From positions 1-12,865 of the forward strand of contig QMLZ01000063.1 in the NCBI GenBank assembly GCA_003646995.1: DNA of 12,865 bases, in the 5' to 3' direction. This DNA is from Deltaproteobacteria bacterium (GTDB lineage Bacteria; Desulfobacterota; DSM-4660; Desulfatiglandales; Desulfatiglandaceae). This document shows positions 6,287 through 12,865 of this stretch, one piece after another; positions within the stretch are counted from its first letter, which is position 1; the number at the start of each line of letters is the position of its first letter. The notes below the pieces were generated by a model. The model was not told the DNA's origin and ran no database searches. It saw nothing but the letters and a program-made list of their open reading frames with translations. The translations under genes were made by a program, and so were the position numbers.

Positions 6287-7627
6287 ATGAAGACAGATGT
6301 TGAACAACTAACACCAACGAGCAAGAAACTTTCCATTGAAATCGATGCCTCTGAAGTGGATAAAAGAATAGATCGGGCGTACAGGGAAATCAGAAAGCGT
6401 GCAAAAATAAAGGGTTTCCGGCCAGGGAAAGCGCCATTAAAACTTCTTGAAAGGTATTATGGCCCACAGGTTATCGAAGATGTTCAAAAGGAGCTGATCA
6501 GCGAGACCTTCCCCAAGGCACTCCAGGAATCGGAGCTCGCCCCCTTAAACTTTCCAATGTTGGAAAAAGGGCCTGTCGAGAGAGGCAAAAGCTTTAAGTA
6601 CTCGGCCATCATGGAGGTCCGTCCCGAGATCCAGCTGAGTGAATATCTGGGCATTGAGGTCGAAAAGGAAGAAGTAAGCGTCAGTGACTCAGATGTAGAG
6701 GAACGCCTTGAGCAGATCAGGAAGGCCCACGGAAAACTCACCCCTGTTGACCCTGAACGACCTGTCCGCGAAGGTGATTATGTAATCGTGGAATACGAGG
6801 CGTTCAGCGGGGATCAGCCCATTGAAGGGATGCGCTCTACAAATTTCATGATCAAAATAGGAAGTGGCGATTTCCATCCCGAGGTTGAAAGAGGGCTCCT
6901 TGGGGCCCAAAAGGGCGAAGAAAGGGAAATCCATGTGGATTTTGAGCCCGATTACTTTCACAATCTTCTTGCCGGAAAGCCCGTCGATTTCAAGATAAAG
7001 ATCATTGACATAAAAGAAATGGAACTTCCGCAAATTGATGATGAGTTTGCAAAGCGCCTTGATCCCGACCTTGAAAATGTTGAGGCTCTTAAAGCAAAGG
7101 TAAGGGAACTTATTTTGCAGGAAAGGGAACGCGAGGCTGAACGGGATGTCAAGGCCAGGTTGATGGATAAGATTGCCGAGGGTCTTGAGGTGGCACTTCC
7201 TCAGAGCATGGTTGAAAGTGAAATCCTTGACAGTATCGAAAGCATAAAGCAGGACCTGCTCAGGAGCGGATCGAGCCTAGAGAAGGCCGGGTTGTCTGAG
7301 GAGAAACTCCGGCAGGATTTCAGGCCCGTTGCCGAGAAAAAGGTCAAGAACTCCCTTATCCTCACCGAAATTGCAAAAAAGGAAAACATTTCTGTGGGTG
7401 AGGAAGACCTTGACGAGGCGTTTGAAGACATCGCCAAGGCAACCGGTCAGGACGCCGAACCTCTTCGCCGTTACTACGAAGCCAGGGGATTAATCGATTC
7501 CATGAGGCAAAGGCTGCTCGAGCAAAAAACATTGAATTACCTACTGGAGCATGCTAACATTATTATAAAAAAGCCGGCTAATCGACCCCTTGAAACTGGC
7601 AATTCCAATGACAAGGAGAGCACTTAG
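6287..7627 (+). CDS. tig: Trigger factor, ribosome-associated chaperone
   Basis: This 446-residue protein is the ribosome-bound chaperone and peptidyl-prolyl isomerase that receives nascent chains at the exit tunnel. The N-terminal ribosome-binding domain (about 1-115) carries the signature GFRPGKAP at residues 43-50, exactly where E. coli has it. The FKBP-type PPIase domain spans about 155-245 (EGDYVIVEY to [10 protein letters not shown]). The helical C-terminal arms follow (about 250-430), rich in Glu, Lys and Arg. The length is close to the E. coli protein (432). The ATG at 6287 is chosen because GAAAGGA (6274-6280) lies 6 bases before it and the signature falls in register. It is first in a cluster: the stop is 5 bases before clpP, as in many bacteria. 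This gene order is widely conserved and couples nascent-chain folding to degradation. Confidence 0.97.
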   Translation: MKTDVEQLTPTSKKLSIEIDASEVDKRIDRAYREIRKRAKIKGFRPGKAPLKLLERYYGPQVIEDVQKELISETFPKALQESELAPLNFPMLEKGPVERGKSFKYSAIMEVRPEIQLSEYLGIEVEKEEVSVSDSDVEERLEQIRKAHGKLTPVDPERPVREGDYVIVEYEAFSGDQPIEGMRSTNFMIKIGSGDFHPEVERGLLGAQKGEEREIHVDFEPDYFHNLLAGKPVDFKIKIIDIKEMELPQIDDEFAKRLDPDLENVEALKAKVRELILQEREREAERDVKARLMDKIAEGLEVALPQSMVESEILDSIESIKQDLLRSGSSLEKAGLSEEKLRQDFRPVAEKKVKNSLILTEIAKKENISVGEEDLDEAFEDIAKATGQDAEPLRRYYEARGLIDSMRQRLLEQKTLNYLLEHANIIIKKPANRPLETGNSNDKEST

Positions 7628-7632
7628 ACACT

Positions 7633-8238
7633 ATGCTGATACCAATAGTAATAGAACAATCAAGCCGAGGCGAAAGAGCCTATGACATATATTCAAGACT
7701 GCTGAAAGACCGAATCATCTTCATGGGTGAACAAGTTCATGACGGAATGGCCAATACCATAATAGCCCAGATGCTGTTCCTGGAATCCGAAGACCCTGAT
7801 AAAGATATAAACCTTTACATCAACTCTCCAGGCGGATCAGTGACGGCCGGGCTCGCCATCTATGATACAATGCAATACATAAAGCCGGATGTGGCCACCA
7901 TTTGCATGGGCCAGACCACAAGCATGGCCGCCCTGCTTTTGGCGGCCGGTGCAAAGGGCAAAAGGTATGCACTGCCCCACGCCCGAATAATGATTCATCA
8001 ACCATTAGGAGGCGCACAAGGGCAGGCAACGGACATAGATATCCATGCTAGGGAGATCCTCAAGATCCGTGACTTGCTCAATGAAATTCTAGCTAAGCAC
8101 ACCGGCCAAGACATTGAAAAGATAAGACAGGATACAGAGCGCGATTTCTTCATGAGCGCTTATGAGGCTAAGGAATATGGGATTATCGATAAGGTAATCA
8201 CAAGTAGGGAGATTCGAACAACAACCAATAAGCAATAG
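7633..8238 (+). CDS. clpP: ClpP, ATP-dependent Clp protease proteolytic subunit
   Basis: This 201-residue serine peptidase forms the two-ring, 14-subunit chamber that degrades proteins fed in by ClpX (or ClpA/ClpC). The catalytic triad is complete: Ser97 in QTTSMAA, His122 in MIHQP and Asp171 in TERDFF. These numbers equal those of mature E. coli ClpP. The N-terminal [20 protein letters not shown] is the usual start of the processed enzyme, so little or no propeptide is present. The start lies 5 bases after the tig stop; the ribosome-binding site AAGGAGAG sits inside the tig end (7612-7619), at somewhat long spacing of 13. It is followed by clpX after 9 bases, the standard clpP-clpX pair. Confidence 0.97.
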   Translation: MLIPIVIEQSSRGERAYDIYSRLLKDRIIFMGEQVHDGMANTIIAQMLFLESEDPDKDINLYINSPGGSVTAGLAIYDTMQYIKPDVATICMGQTTSMAALLLAAGAKGKRYALPHARIMIHQPLGGAQGQATDIDIHAREILKIRDLLNEILAKHTGQDIEKIRQDTERDFFMSAYEAKEYGIIDKVITSREIRTTTNKQ

Positions 8239-8247
8239 GATTGTGTT

Positions 8248-9498
8248 ATGCCAAGAAAAAGCGATCAAAACGGAGATTTACTTTGCTCCTTTTGCGGCAA
8301 GAGCCAGGACGAGGTCAAGAAACTCATCGCAGGCCCATCGGTGTACATATGTGATGAGTGTATCCAACTCTGCAACGAGATAATTGCGGAGGAGTATGCA
8401 CAAGAGGCCGAGCAAGAAGGAACAGGCCAGCTACCCAAGCCCTCAGAGATTAAGGAAATCCTAGATCAGTACGTTATCGAACAGGAAAGGCCCAAGAAAA
8501 TCCTCTCCGTTGCCGTACATAACCACTATAAGCGCATCAACACAAAGGTAGACATGGAGGGCGTTGAGATTCAAAAGAGCAACATCCTTTTGATAGGGCC
8601 TACCGGATGCGGCAAGACACTTCTTGCCCAGACCTTGGCAAAAATTTTGAAAGTACCGTTCACTATTGCCGATGCTACTACCTTAACCGAGGCCGGTTAC
8701 GTGGGAGAGGATGTGGAAAATATTATTTTGAACCTGGTGCAGATGGCCGATTATGATGTTGAGGCTGCCAGCAAGGGCATCGTTTATATTGATGAGATAG
8801 ATAAGATCGCTCGCAAGACAGACAGCCCTTCGATTACCCGCGATGTCTCTGGCGAGGGAGTTCAGCAGGCCCTGCTCAAGATAATCGAAGGAACCCTTGC
8901 AAATGTCCCGCCCAAGGGTGGACGTAAGCATCCTCAGCAGGATTTTGTAAAGGTGGATACCACCAACATCCTGTTTATCTGCGGCGGGACATTTAATGGA
9001 CTTGACAAGATCATCCAAAATCGAATCGGGAAAAAGGCCATGGGATTCGAAGCTGATATCGGCAGTTCAGACCAAATGAAAATGAACGAGATCATGTCTA
9101 TGGTCCAGCCCGAGGACCTGATCAAGTTCGGCCTTATCCCCGAGTTTATAGGCAGGATACCTATTCTGGCCACCTTGGATGAACTTAGCCTTGATGCCCT
9201 CGTGAGAATACTCACAGAACCGAAGAATGCCTTGGTGAAACAGTATAAGAAGCTGTTTGAACTTGAGGGCGTTGAGTTGAAGTTCACTGACGAGGCCCTC
9301 CTTGCCATTGCCAGAGAGGCGGTCAAGAGGAAATCCGGCGCCAGAGGCCTGAGGGCCATAATGGAATCAGTGATGCTTGACATCATGTATGACATTCCCT
9401 CTACCCCGGGTATACGGGAATGCATAGTCGGGGAAGAGGTGATCACCAAGGGTGAACAACCTTTGCTACTTTACGAAAATCAAGTGGGGTATGCGTAG
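8248..9498 (+). CDS. clpX: ClpX, AAA+ unfoldase of the ClpXP protease
   Basis: This 416-residue hexameric AAA+ ATPase recognises tagged or regulatory substrates, unfolds them and threads them into ClpP. The N-terminal zinc-binding dimerisation domain has C13, C16, C35 and C38. Walker A is GPTGCGKT at 117-124 and Walker B is IVYIDEID at 178-185. The pore loop GYVG is at 150-153 and the RKH loop at 226-228. The ClpP-docking loop reads MGF at 265-267 in place of the usual IGF, a conservative change. Sensor-2 motif GARGLR is near 364. The ATG at 8248 follows AGGA at 7 bases. The stop at 9498 lies 4 bases before the preferred lon start, so lon is probably translated from the same mRNA. Confidence 0.97.
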   Translation: MPRKSDQNGDLLCSFCGKSQDEVKKLIAGPSVYICDECIQLCNEIIAEEYAQEAEQEGTGQLPKPSEIKEILDQYVIEQERPKKILSVAVHNHYKRINTKVDMEGVEIQKSNILLIGPTGCGKTLLAQTLAKILKVPFTIADATTLTEAGYVGEDVENIILNLVQMADYDVEAASKGIVYIDEIDKIARKTDSPSITRDVSGEGVQQALLKIIEGTLANVPPKGGRKHPQQDFVKVDTTNILFICGGTFNGLDKIIQNRIGKKAMGFEADIGSSDQMKMNEIMSMVQPEDLIKFGLIPEFIGRIPILATLDELSLDALVRILTEPKNALVKQYKKLFELEGVELKFTDEALLAIAREAVKRKSGARGLRAIMESVMLDIMYDIPSTPGIRECIVGEEVITKGEQPLLLYENQVGYA

Positions 9499-9502
9499 TA
9501 CC

Positions 9503-11956
9503 ATGTTTAATCTAAAGAAAGATCCCAAGGGCTTCATCGGGGACGAAACATTTTTCTATCCTTTGCTACCGTTGCGTGATGTAGTTGTATTTCCAAACGT
9601 GGTGGTACCCCTTTTTGTGGGGAGGGATAAGTCCATAAAGGCATTGGAATATGCCATGTCCCATCAAAAGGAAATTTTTCTCTCTGCCCAAAAGGACGCC
9701 AAGGTTGATAATCCTACCCCGCGCGACATTTTCTCCCATGGTACGCTGGGCAGTGTCCTTCAACTCCTTAAGCTCCCTGACGGCACTGTGAAGGCCCTTA
9801 TCGAAGGTAAGTTCCGAGGTAAGATAGAGAATTTCCTCGGGGACCAGGAATTTTTTATGGTCGAGGTCCGGAGGCTCTATACAAAGGGAGAAATTAATTT
9901 AGAGACAAAAGCTCTCGTGAGAACCATTACCTCGAGTTTTGAGGAATACGCCAAGCTAAACAACAAGATTAGCGAGGAAATTGTTGCCACAGTCACATCC
10001 ATAGAGGACCCGGAACGCCTTGCCGACACCATTGCAGGGCACCTATCTTTGAAGGTCCGCGACAAGCAGGAGCTTCTCGAAACAGAAGAGCTAAACAAGC
10101 GGTTGGAGAAGCTGTATGAAAAATTGCGCAATGAGATAAGCATCCTGCGTCTTGAGCAAAGGTTACGCGCCCGCGTAAAGAAGCAGATGGAGAAGACCCA
10201 GAAAGATTATTACCTTAATGAACAAATGCGGGCCATACAGAAGGAAATGGGGGCCAAGGATGACTTCAAGGCGGAGCTTGACGAGCTGGAAAAGCGGATC
10301 AAGCGCAAACGCCTACCCAAGGAGGCACATGCCCGCGTAAAACACGAGTTCAAAAAGCTCAAAATGATGTCCCCCATGTCCGCAGAGGCCACGGTGGTGC
10401 GTAACTATATTGATTGGATCTTGTCCCTGCCGTGGTACGACAAGACCAAGGACAAACTTGACATCGAAGAAGCCGAGGCCATACTCGAGGAAGACCACTA
10501 TGGGCTTGAAAAACCCAAGCAAAGGATACTGGAATACCTTGCCGTCCAACGCTTGACCAAGAAGGTGCGGGGCCCGATTCTGTGTTTTGTTGGCCCCCCA
10601 GGGGTTGGTAAGACCTCATTGGCCCGTTCAGTGGCAAGGGCTACAGGGAGAAATTTTGTCCGGCTATCCCTAGGAGGAGTAAGGGACGAGGCAGAGATAC
10701 GTGGTCACCGCAGGACTTACATTGGCGCACTCCCTGGAAAGATAATTCAGTACCTCAAGAAAGCCAAGTCAAATAACCCGGTATTTTGCTTGGACGAAGT
10801 GGACAAAATGAGCACCGATTTTCGGGGCGACCCTGCTGCTGCCTTGCTGGAGGTGCTGGACCCCGAGCAGAATTTTGCTTTCAATGACCACTACCTTGAC
10901 CTTGACTACGACCTTTCCGATATCTTGTTCATAACCACTGCCAACACCTTGCATAGTATCCCCCTTCCTTTGCAGGACCGCATGGAGATCATCCGCTTGC
11001 CCGGATACACTGAGCTGGAGAAGCTCAATATCGCCAAGCAGTTCCTCATAAAAAAGCAAATAGAACAAAATGGTCTTAAACCCGAAAATATCACCTTTAC
11101 TGACAACGCCATTCTCAACATCATCAGGCTCTACACAAAGGAGGCAGGTGTAAGGAATCTGGAAAGGGAAATCTCCTCCATTTGCCGAAAGGTGGCAAAG
11201 GAGGTGGTGAAAAAGGGCGAGGAAACCAAGATTCAGATCACAGCCCGCTCACTGCACAAATACCTTGGAGTTCCCAAGTTCCGTTATGGCCGGACCGAGG
11301 AAAAGAATACCATAGGCGTGGCTACTGGTCTCGCTTGGACAGAAGTGGGAGGCGAGCTGTTGCAGACTGAGGCCACGGTGATGCCTGGAAAAGGAAACCT
11401 TGTCCTCACTGGCAAACTTGGCGAGGTGATGCAGGAATCAGCCCAAGCCGCGTTAAGCTATGTGCGGTCCCGTTCTCGGCTTCTCAAGCTCCCTGACAAT
11501 TTCTACGAAAAAGTGGACATTCACGTTCATGTTCCAGAGGGAGCTATACCAAAGGACGGGCCATCCGCAGGAATTACCCTTGCTACTGCTATTGTGTCTG
11601 CTCTAACCAGACGACCTGTTAACAGGGACATAGCCATGACAGGCGAGATAACCCTCAGGGGGCGAGTGCTGCCCATCGGTGGCCTCAAAGAGAAAATTCT
11701 GGCTGCACATCGAGGCGGCGTAAGCAAGGTCATCATCCCTATGGAGAACAAGAAAGACATTGAGGAAATTCCGAAAAAGATCCTTAAAAAGGTCGAGTTG
11801 GTACTTGCAGAGCATATGGATGAGGTGCTTCGAGAGGCCCTTATATTGGAAGAAGGTGAAGAACTATTTGCCACCGAGGAAGATTACGCACCTTTTTGCG
11901 TGGAAGAGTTAATGAAAAAAGATAAGGCCCCTTCCTCGGAAATCACTGCTCATTGA
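9503..11956 (+). CDS. lon: Lon, ATP-dependent serine protease
   Basis: This 817-residue cytoplasmic AAA+ protease removes misfolded proteins and short-lived regulators. The N-terminal substrate domain begins at [14 protein letters not shown] coiled-coil stretch (about 190-290) follows. Walker A GPPGVGKT is at 364-371, Walker B CLDEVDK at 429-435 and the arginine finger is near R493. The protease domain has Ser688 in PKDGPSAG and Lys731 in LKEKIL; their 43-residue spacing equals that of E. coli Lon (679/722). The start is uncertain. ATG 9503 gives the family-like MFNLKKD, just after the clpX stop. ATG 9491 adds four residues. GTG 9452 has the best ribosome-binding site (GAGGTGAT, 9436-9443), but it adds atypical residues overlapping clpX. 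A short acidic C-terminal tail is present. No clear terminator follows before the tRNA genes. Confidence 0.95.
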   Translation: MFNLKKDPKGFIGDETFFYPLLPLRDVVVFPNVVVPLFVGRDKSIKALEYAMSHQKEIFLSAQKDAKVDNPTPRDIFSHGTLGSVLQLLKLPDGTVKALIEGKFRGKIENFLGDQEFFMVEVRRLYTKGEINLETKALVRTITSSFEEYAKLNNKISEEIVATVTSIEDPERLADTIAGHLSLKVRDKQELLETEELNKRLEKLYEKLRNEISILRLEQRLRARVKKQMEKTQKDYYLNEQMRAIQKEMGAKDDFKAELDELEKRIKRKRLPKEAHARVKHEFKKLKMMSPMSAEATVVRNYIDWILSLPWYDKTKDKLDIEEAEAILEEDHYGLEKPKQRILEYLAVQRLTKKVRGPILCFVGPPGVGKTSLARSVARATGRNFVRLSLGGVRDEAEIRGHRRTYIGALPGKIIQYLKKAKSNNPVFCLDEVDKMSTDFRGDPAAALLEVLDPEQNFAFNDHYLDLDYDLSDILFITTANTLHSIPLPLQDRMEIIRLPGYTELEKLNIAKQFLIKKQIEQNGLKPENITFTDNAILNIIRLYTKEAGVRNLEREISSICRKVAKEVVKKGEETKIQITARSLHKYLGVPKFRYGRTEEKNTIGVATGLAWTEVGGELLQTEATVMPGKGNLVLTGKLGEVMQESAQAALSYVRSRSRLLKLPDNFYEKVDIHVHVPEGAIPKDGPSAGITLATAIVSALTRRPVNRDIAMTGEITLRGRVLPIGGLKEKILAAHRGGVSKVIIPMENKKDIEEIPKKILKKVELVLAEHMDEVLREALILEEGEELFATEEDYAPFCVEELMKKDKAPSSEITAH

Positions 11957-11972
11957 AAAGGGTTTGGGCGGG

Positions 11973-12001
11973 TTGACAACTCTCGGCCCAGTTGATAAAT
12001 T
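11973..12001 (+). promoter_or_regulatory. Candidate promoter for the tRNA-Val/tRNA-Asp unit
   Basis: A perfect -35 TTGACA (11973-11978) is followed after 17 bp by TAAATT (11996-12001), four of six -10 matches. The predicted start near 12008 is just before the tRNA-Val 5' end at 12014. The inverted repeat TGGGC / GCCCA (11965-11969, 11986-11990) brackets the -35 box. The tRNAs may thus be transcribed apart from lon. Confidence 0.55.
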
Positions 12002-12013
12002 GGTTTATAGCGT

Positions 12014-12088
12014 AGGCGGATAGCTCAGTGGGAGAGCATCGGCCTTACAAGCCGGGGGTCGCAGGTTCAAATCCTGTTCCGCCTACCA
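12014..12088 (+). tRNA. tRNA-Val (anticodon UAC)
   Basis: A complete cloverleaf is seen. The acceptor stem AGGCGGA / TCCGCCT pairs fully. The D arm is GCTC/GAGC. The anticodon stem is TCGGC/GCCGG, with one U-G pair, around the loop CTTACAA, giving anticodon TAC at 12046-12048. The T arm is GCAGG-TTCAAAT-CCTGT. The discriminator is A and CCA is encoded (12086-12088). It reads GUA and probably other Val codons. Confidence 0.96.
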
Positions 12089-12137
12089 ACTTTGATTTTT
12101 GTTTGATTTAACGTTTAACTAATAATACCTAAAACGC

Positions 12138-12216
12138 GGGGGCGTAGTTCAGTTCTGGTTAGAACGCCGGCCTGTCACGCCGGAGGTCGCGAGTTCGAGT
12201 CTCGTCGTCCCCGCCA
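12138..12216 (+). tRNA. tRNA-Asp (anticodon GUC)
   Basis: A complete cloverleaf is seen. The acceptor stem is GGGGGCG / CGTCCCC with one G-U pair. The D arm is GTTC/GAAC. The anticodon stem is CCGGC/GCCGG around loop CTGTCAC, giving anticodon GTC at 12174-12176. The T arm is GCGAG-TTCGAGT-CTCGT. The discriminator is G, the identity base for tRNA-Asp, and CCA is encoded. It lies 49 bases after tRNA-Val with no promoter of its own seen, so the two are probably co-transcribed. Confidence 0.96.
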
Positions 12217-12260
12217 TTTTAACCTAATAACTTCAACGTGTTAGGGTTTCGAGCCCGCTT

Positions 12261-12280
12261 CAAATTGCGATGCAATTTTG
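12261..12280 (+). terminator. Possible weak terminator after the tRNA genes
   Basis: AAATTGC (12262-12268) and GCAATTT (12272-12278) form a 7-bp stem with a 3-base loop, followed by a short T stretch. It is the first hairpin after tRNA-Asp and could end the tRNA transcript. The stem is AT-rich and the T run is weak, so function is uncertain. Confidence 0.3.
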
Positions 12281-12577
12281 GTGTAGGTTCTTTTGTTTCT
12301 GCACATAAACTGCGCACGTCTTCAAGCTTAATCTATAGTACCTTCCTTCTACGCCTCGCCTTTACATCTTCCCTTCTTTCCTAGTCCTTTGTCTTTTGCG
12401 CACAGTTCTGGAAATTGTGCCAATGACCACCCTTAACTGTTTACGACCAATTGTCACCATCCTCCACTTTCCACGCACCACCCCCTGTAAGGCCAATCCT
12501 AGTTGGATTAGCCCTAGCTACTTTCATCACCGCCGATTCCCATTGGAACGAAAGTCACATTTCTTTCATTCATTTGC

Positions 12578-12603
12578 TACCCCCTTTCAGCCTTGGGGGG
12601 GTA
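12578..12603. repeat. GC-rich inverted repeat with a run of seven G
   Basis: TACCCCC (12578-12584) pairs with GGGGGTA (12597-12603) across a 12-base loop. The G run at 12595-12601 can also pair with TTTCCCC downstream, giving two alternative hairpins. No T run follows on the + strand. Function is unknown. Confidence 0.4.
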
Positions 12604-12702
12604 AATTTTCGTTTCCCCTAGCGGGTAATTATTGCATTCCCACTGACACTGACCCAAAGCTACCAACAAGGTACAGTGGAAGAAGTTCTCAATTAAGCAT
12701 AA

Positions 12703-12865
12703 AAAGAAGCCTCCGACGAAACCTCTAATCCCCTCGGTTGGAACGCCAGCAAGCTAAAAACTGAAGGCCGGAGATTGCGGGAGCAGCTCAACATAGCTGA
12801 GAGGGAGCGTCTGCATCTTTTAAAGTTCTCACAAACGAGATCCGATTTCCAATCAGTAATCTATC
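12703..12865 (+). CDS. Open frame running off the window, possible start of a regulator
   Basis: From 12703 (just after an in-frame TAA at 12700) one frame stays open to the window end, at least 54 codons. The last 40 codons have a coding-like composition: a Lys/Arg/Glu/Leu-rich amphipathic stretch (KLKTEGRRLREQLNIAERER) and then RSDFQSVIY. This resembles, to my eye, the linker before the central domain of sigma-54-dependent activators, but too little is visible to call it. There is no ATG or GTG in the open part; TTG at 12775 is the only plausible start, with a poor ribosome-binding site. The gene may therefore be 5'-truncated, frameshifted or a pseudogene. Confidence 0.3.

Larger units (their letters stand above)
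12217..12702. other. Non-coding stretch after the tRNAs, no recognisable gene
   Basis: About 490 bases show no gene I can support. The + strand is strongly pyrimidine-rich around 12330-12395 and again around 12450-12490. Hairpins are seen at 12261-12280, 12494-12512 (AATCC/GGATT core) and 12578-12603. A 110-codon frame (12396-12728, TTG start) has a His/Ser/Pro/Arg-rich composition typical of chance frames. No integrase, direct copy of the tRNA-Asp 3' end or known small RNA is recognised. Confidence 0.5.

Noticed and set aside
6117..6317. 66-codon - strand frame across the tig start
   Set aside because: It overlaps the tig ribosome-binding site and start, lacks a ribosome-binding site of its own and shows no recognisable domain.
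12241..12260. T-arm-like sequence (GGGTTTCGAGCCC) suggesting a tRNA relic or attachment-site copy
   Set aside because: Only a short TTCGAG core is shared with tRNA-Asp. No acceptor stem or anticodon arm is found around it and the pairing is short.
12396..12728. 110-codon open frame on the + strand after the tRNAs
   Set aside because: It needs a TTG start with no ribosome-binding site, and its composition (many His, Ser, Pro, Phe, Arg) is that of a chance frame through pyrimidine-rich DNA.

Overview
The window reads as chromosomal DNA of an anaerobic bacterium of Desulfobacterota (Deltaproteobacteria) type. This placement is an inference from the gene families. It rests on a heterodisulfide-reductase-like HdrA and MvhD linked to metV-metF, a tig-clpP-clpX-lon cluster followed by tRNAs, and an exported nuclease-like protein that resembles those I know from this group. 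Base composition is moderate throughout the coding part, and there is no insertion sequence, phage gene, CRISPR array or other mobile marker.

Left part (1-4312, + strand): the end of an operon. It holds the 3' portion of a large HdrA-like flavin/iron-sulfur protein (tandem HdrA modules), then MvhD, MetV and MetF, closed by a strong intrinsic terminator. MetF and MetV are the two subunits of the methylenetetrahydrofolate reductase of the Wood-Ljungdahl (C1) pathway. HdrA and MvhD are flavin-based electron-bifurcation and electron-transfer modules. The arrangement matches the idea of a multi-subunit, possibly electron-bifurcating or confurcating reductase complex, as proposed for Moorella. Any hdrB/hdrC or hydrogenase partner would lie upstream of the window.

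Middle part (4318-6286): two genes on the - strand. One is an EamA/DMT-family membrane transporter, convergent with metF. The other, upstream of it, is an exported staphylococcal-nuclease-fold protein that lacks both catalytic arginines. Terminator hairpins separate the two, and one sits directly in front of the transporter ribosome-binding site. A 411-bp divergent intergenic region leads to the next operon.

Right part (6287-12216, + strand): the protein-quality-control cluster tig (trigger factor), clpP, clpX and lon, tightly packed with gaps of 4-9 bp. It is followed by tRNA-Val(UAC) and tRNA-Asp(GUC) behind their own promoter-like element. Trigger factor handles nascent chains, ClpXP and Lon degrade damaged or regulatory proteins.

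The last 650 bases hold about 490 bases with no recognisable gene, with hairpins and a pyrimidine-rich + strand. They are followed by an open frame that runs off the window and could be the start of a regulator, at low confidence.
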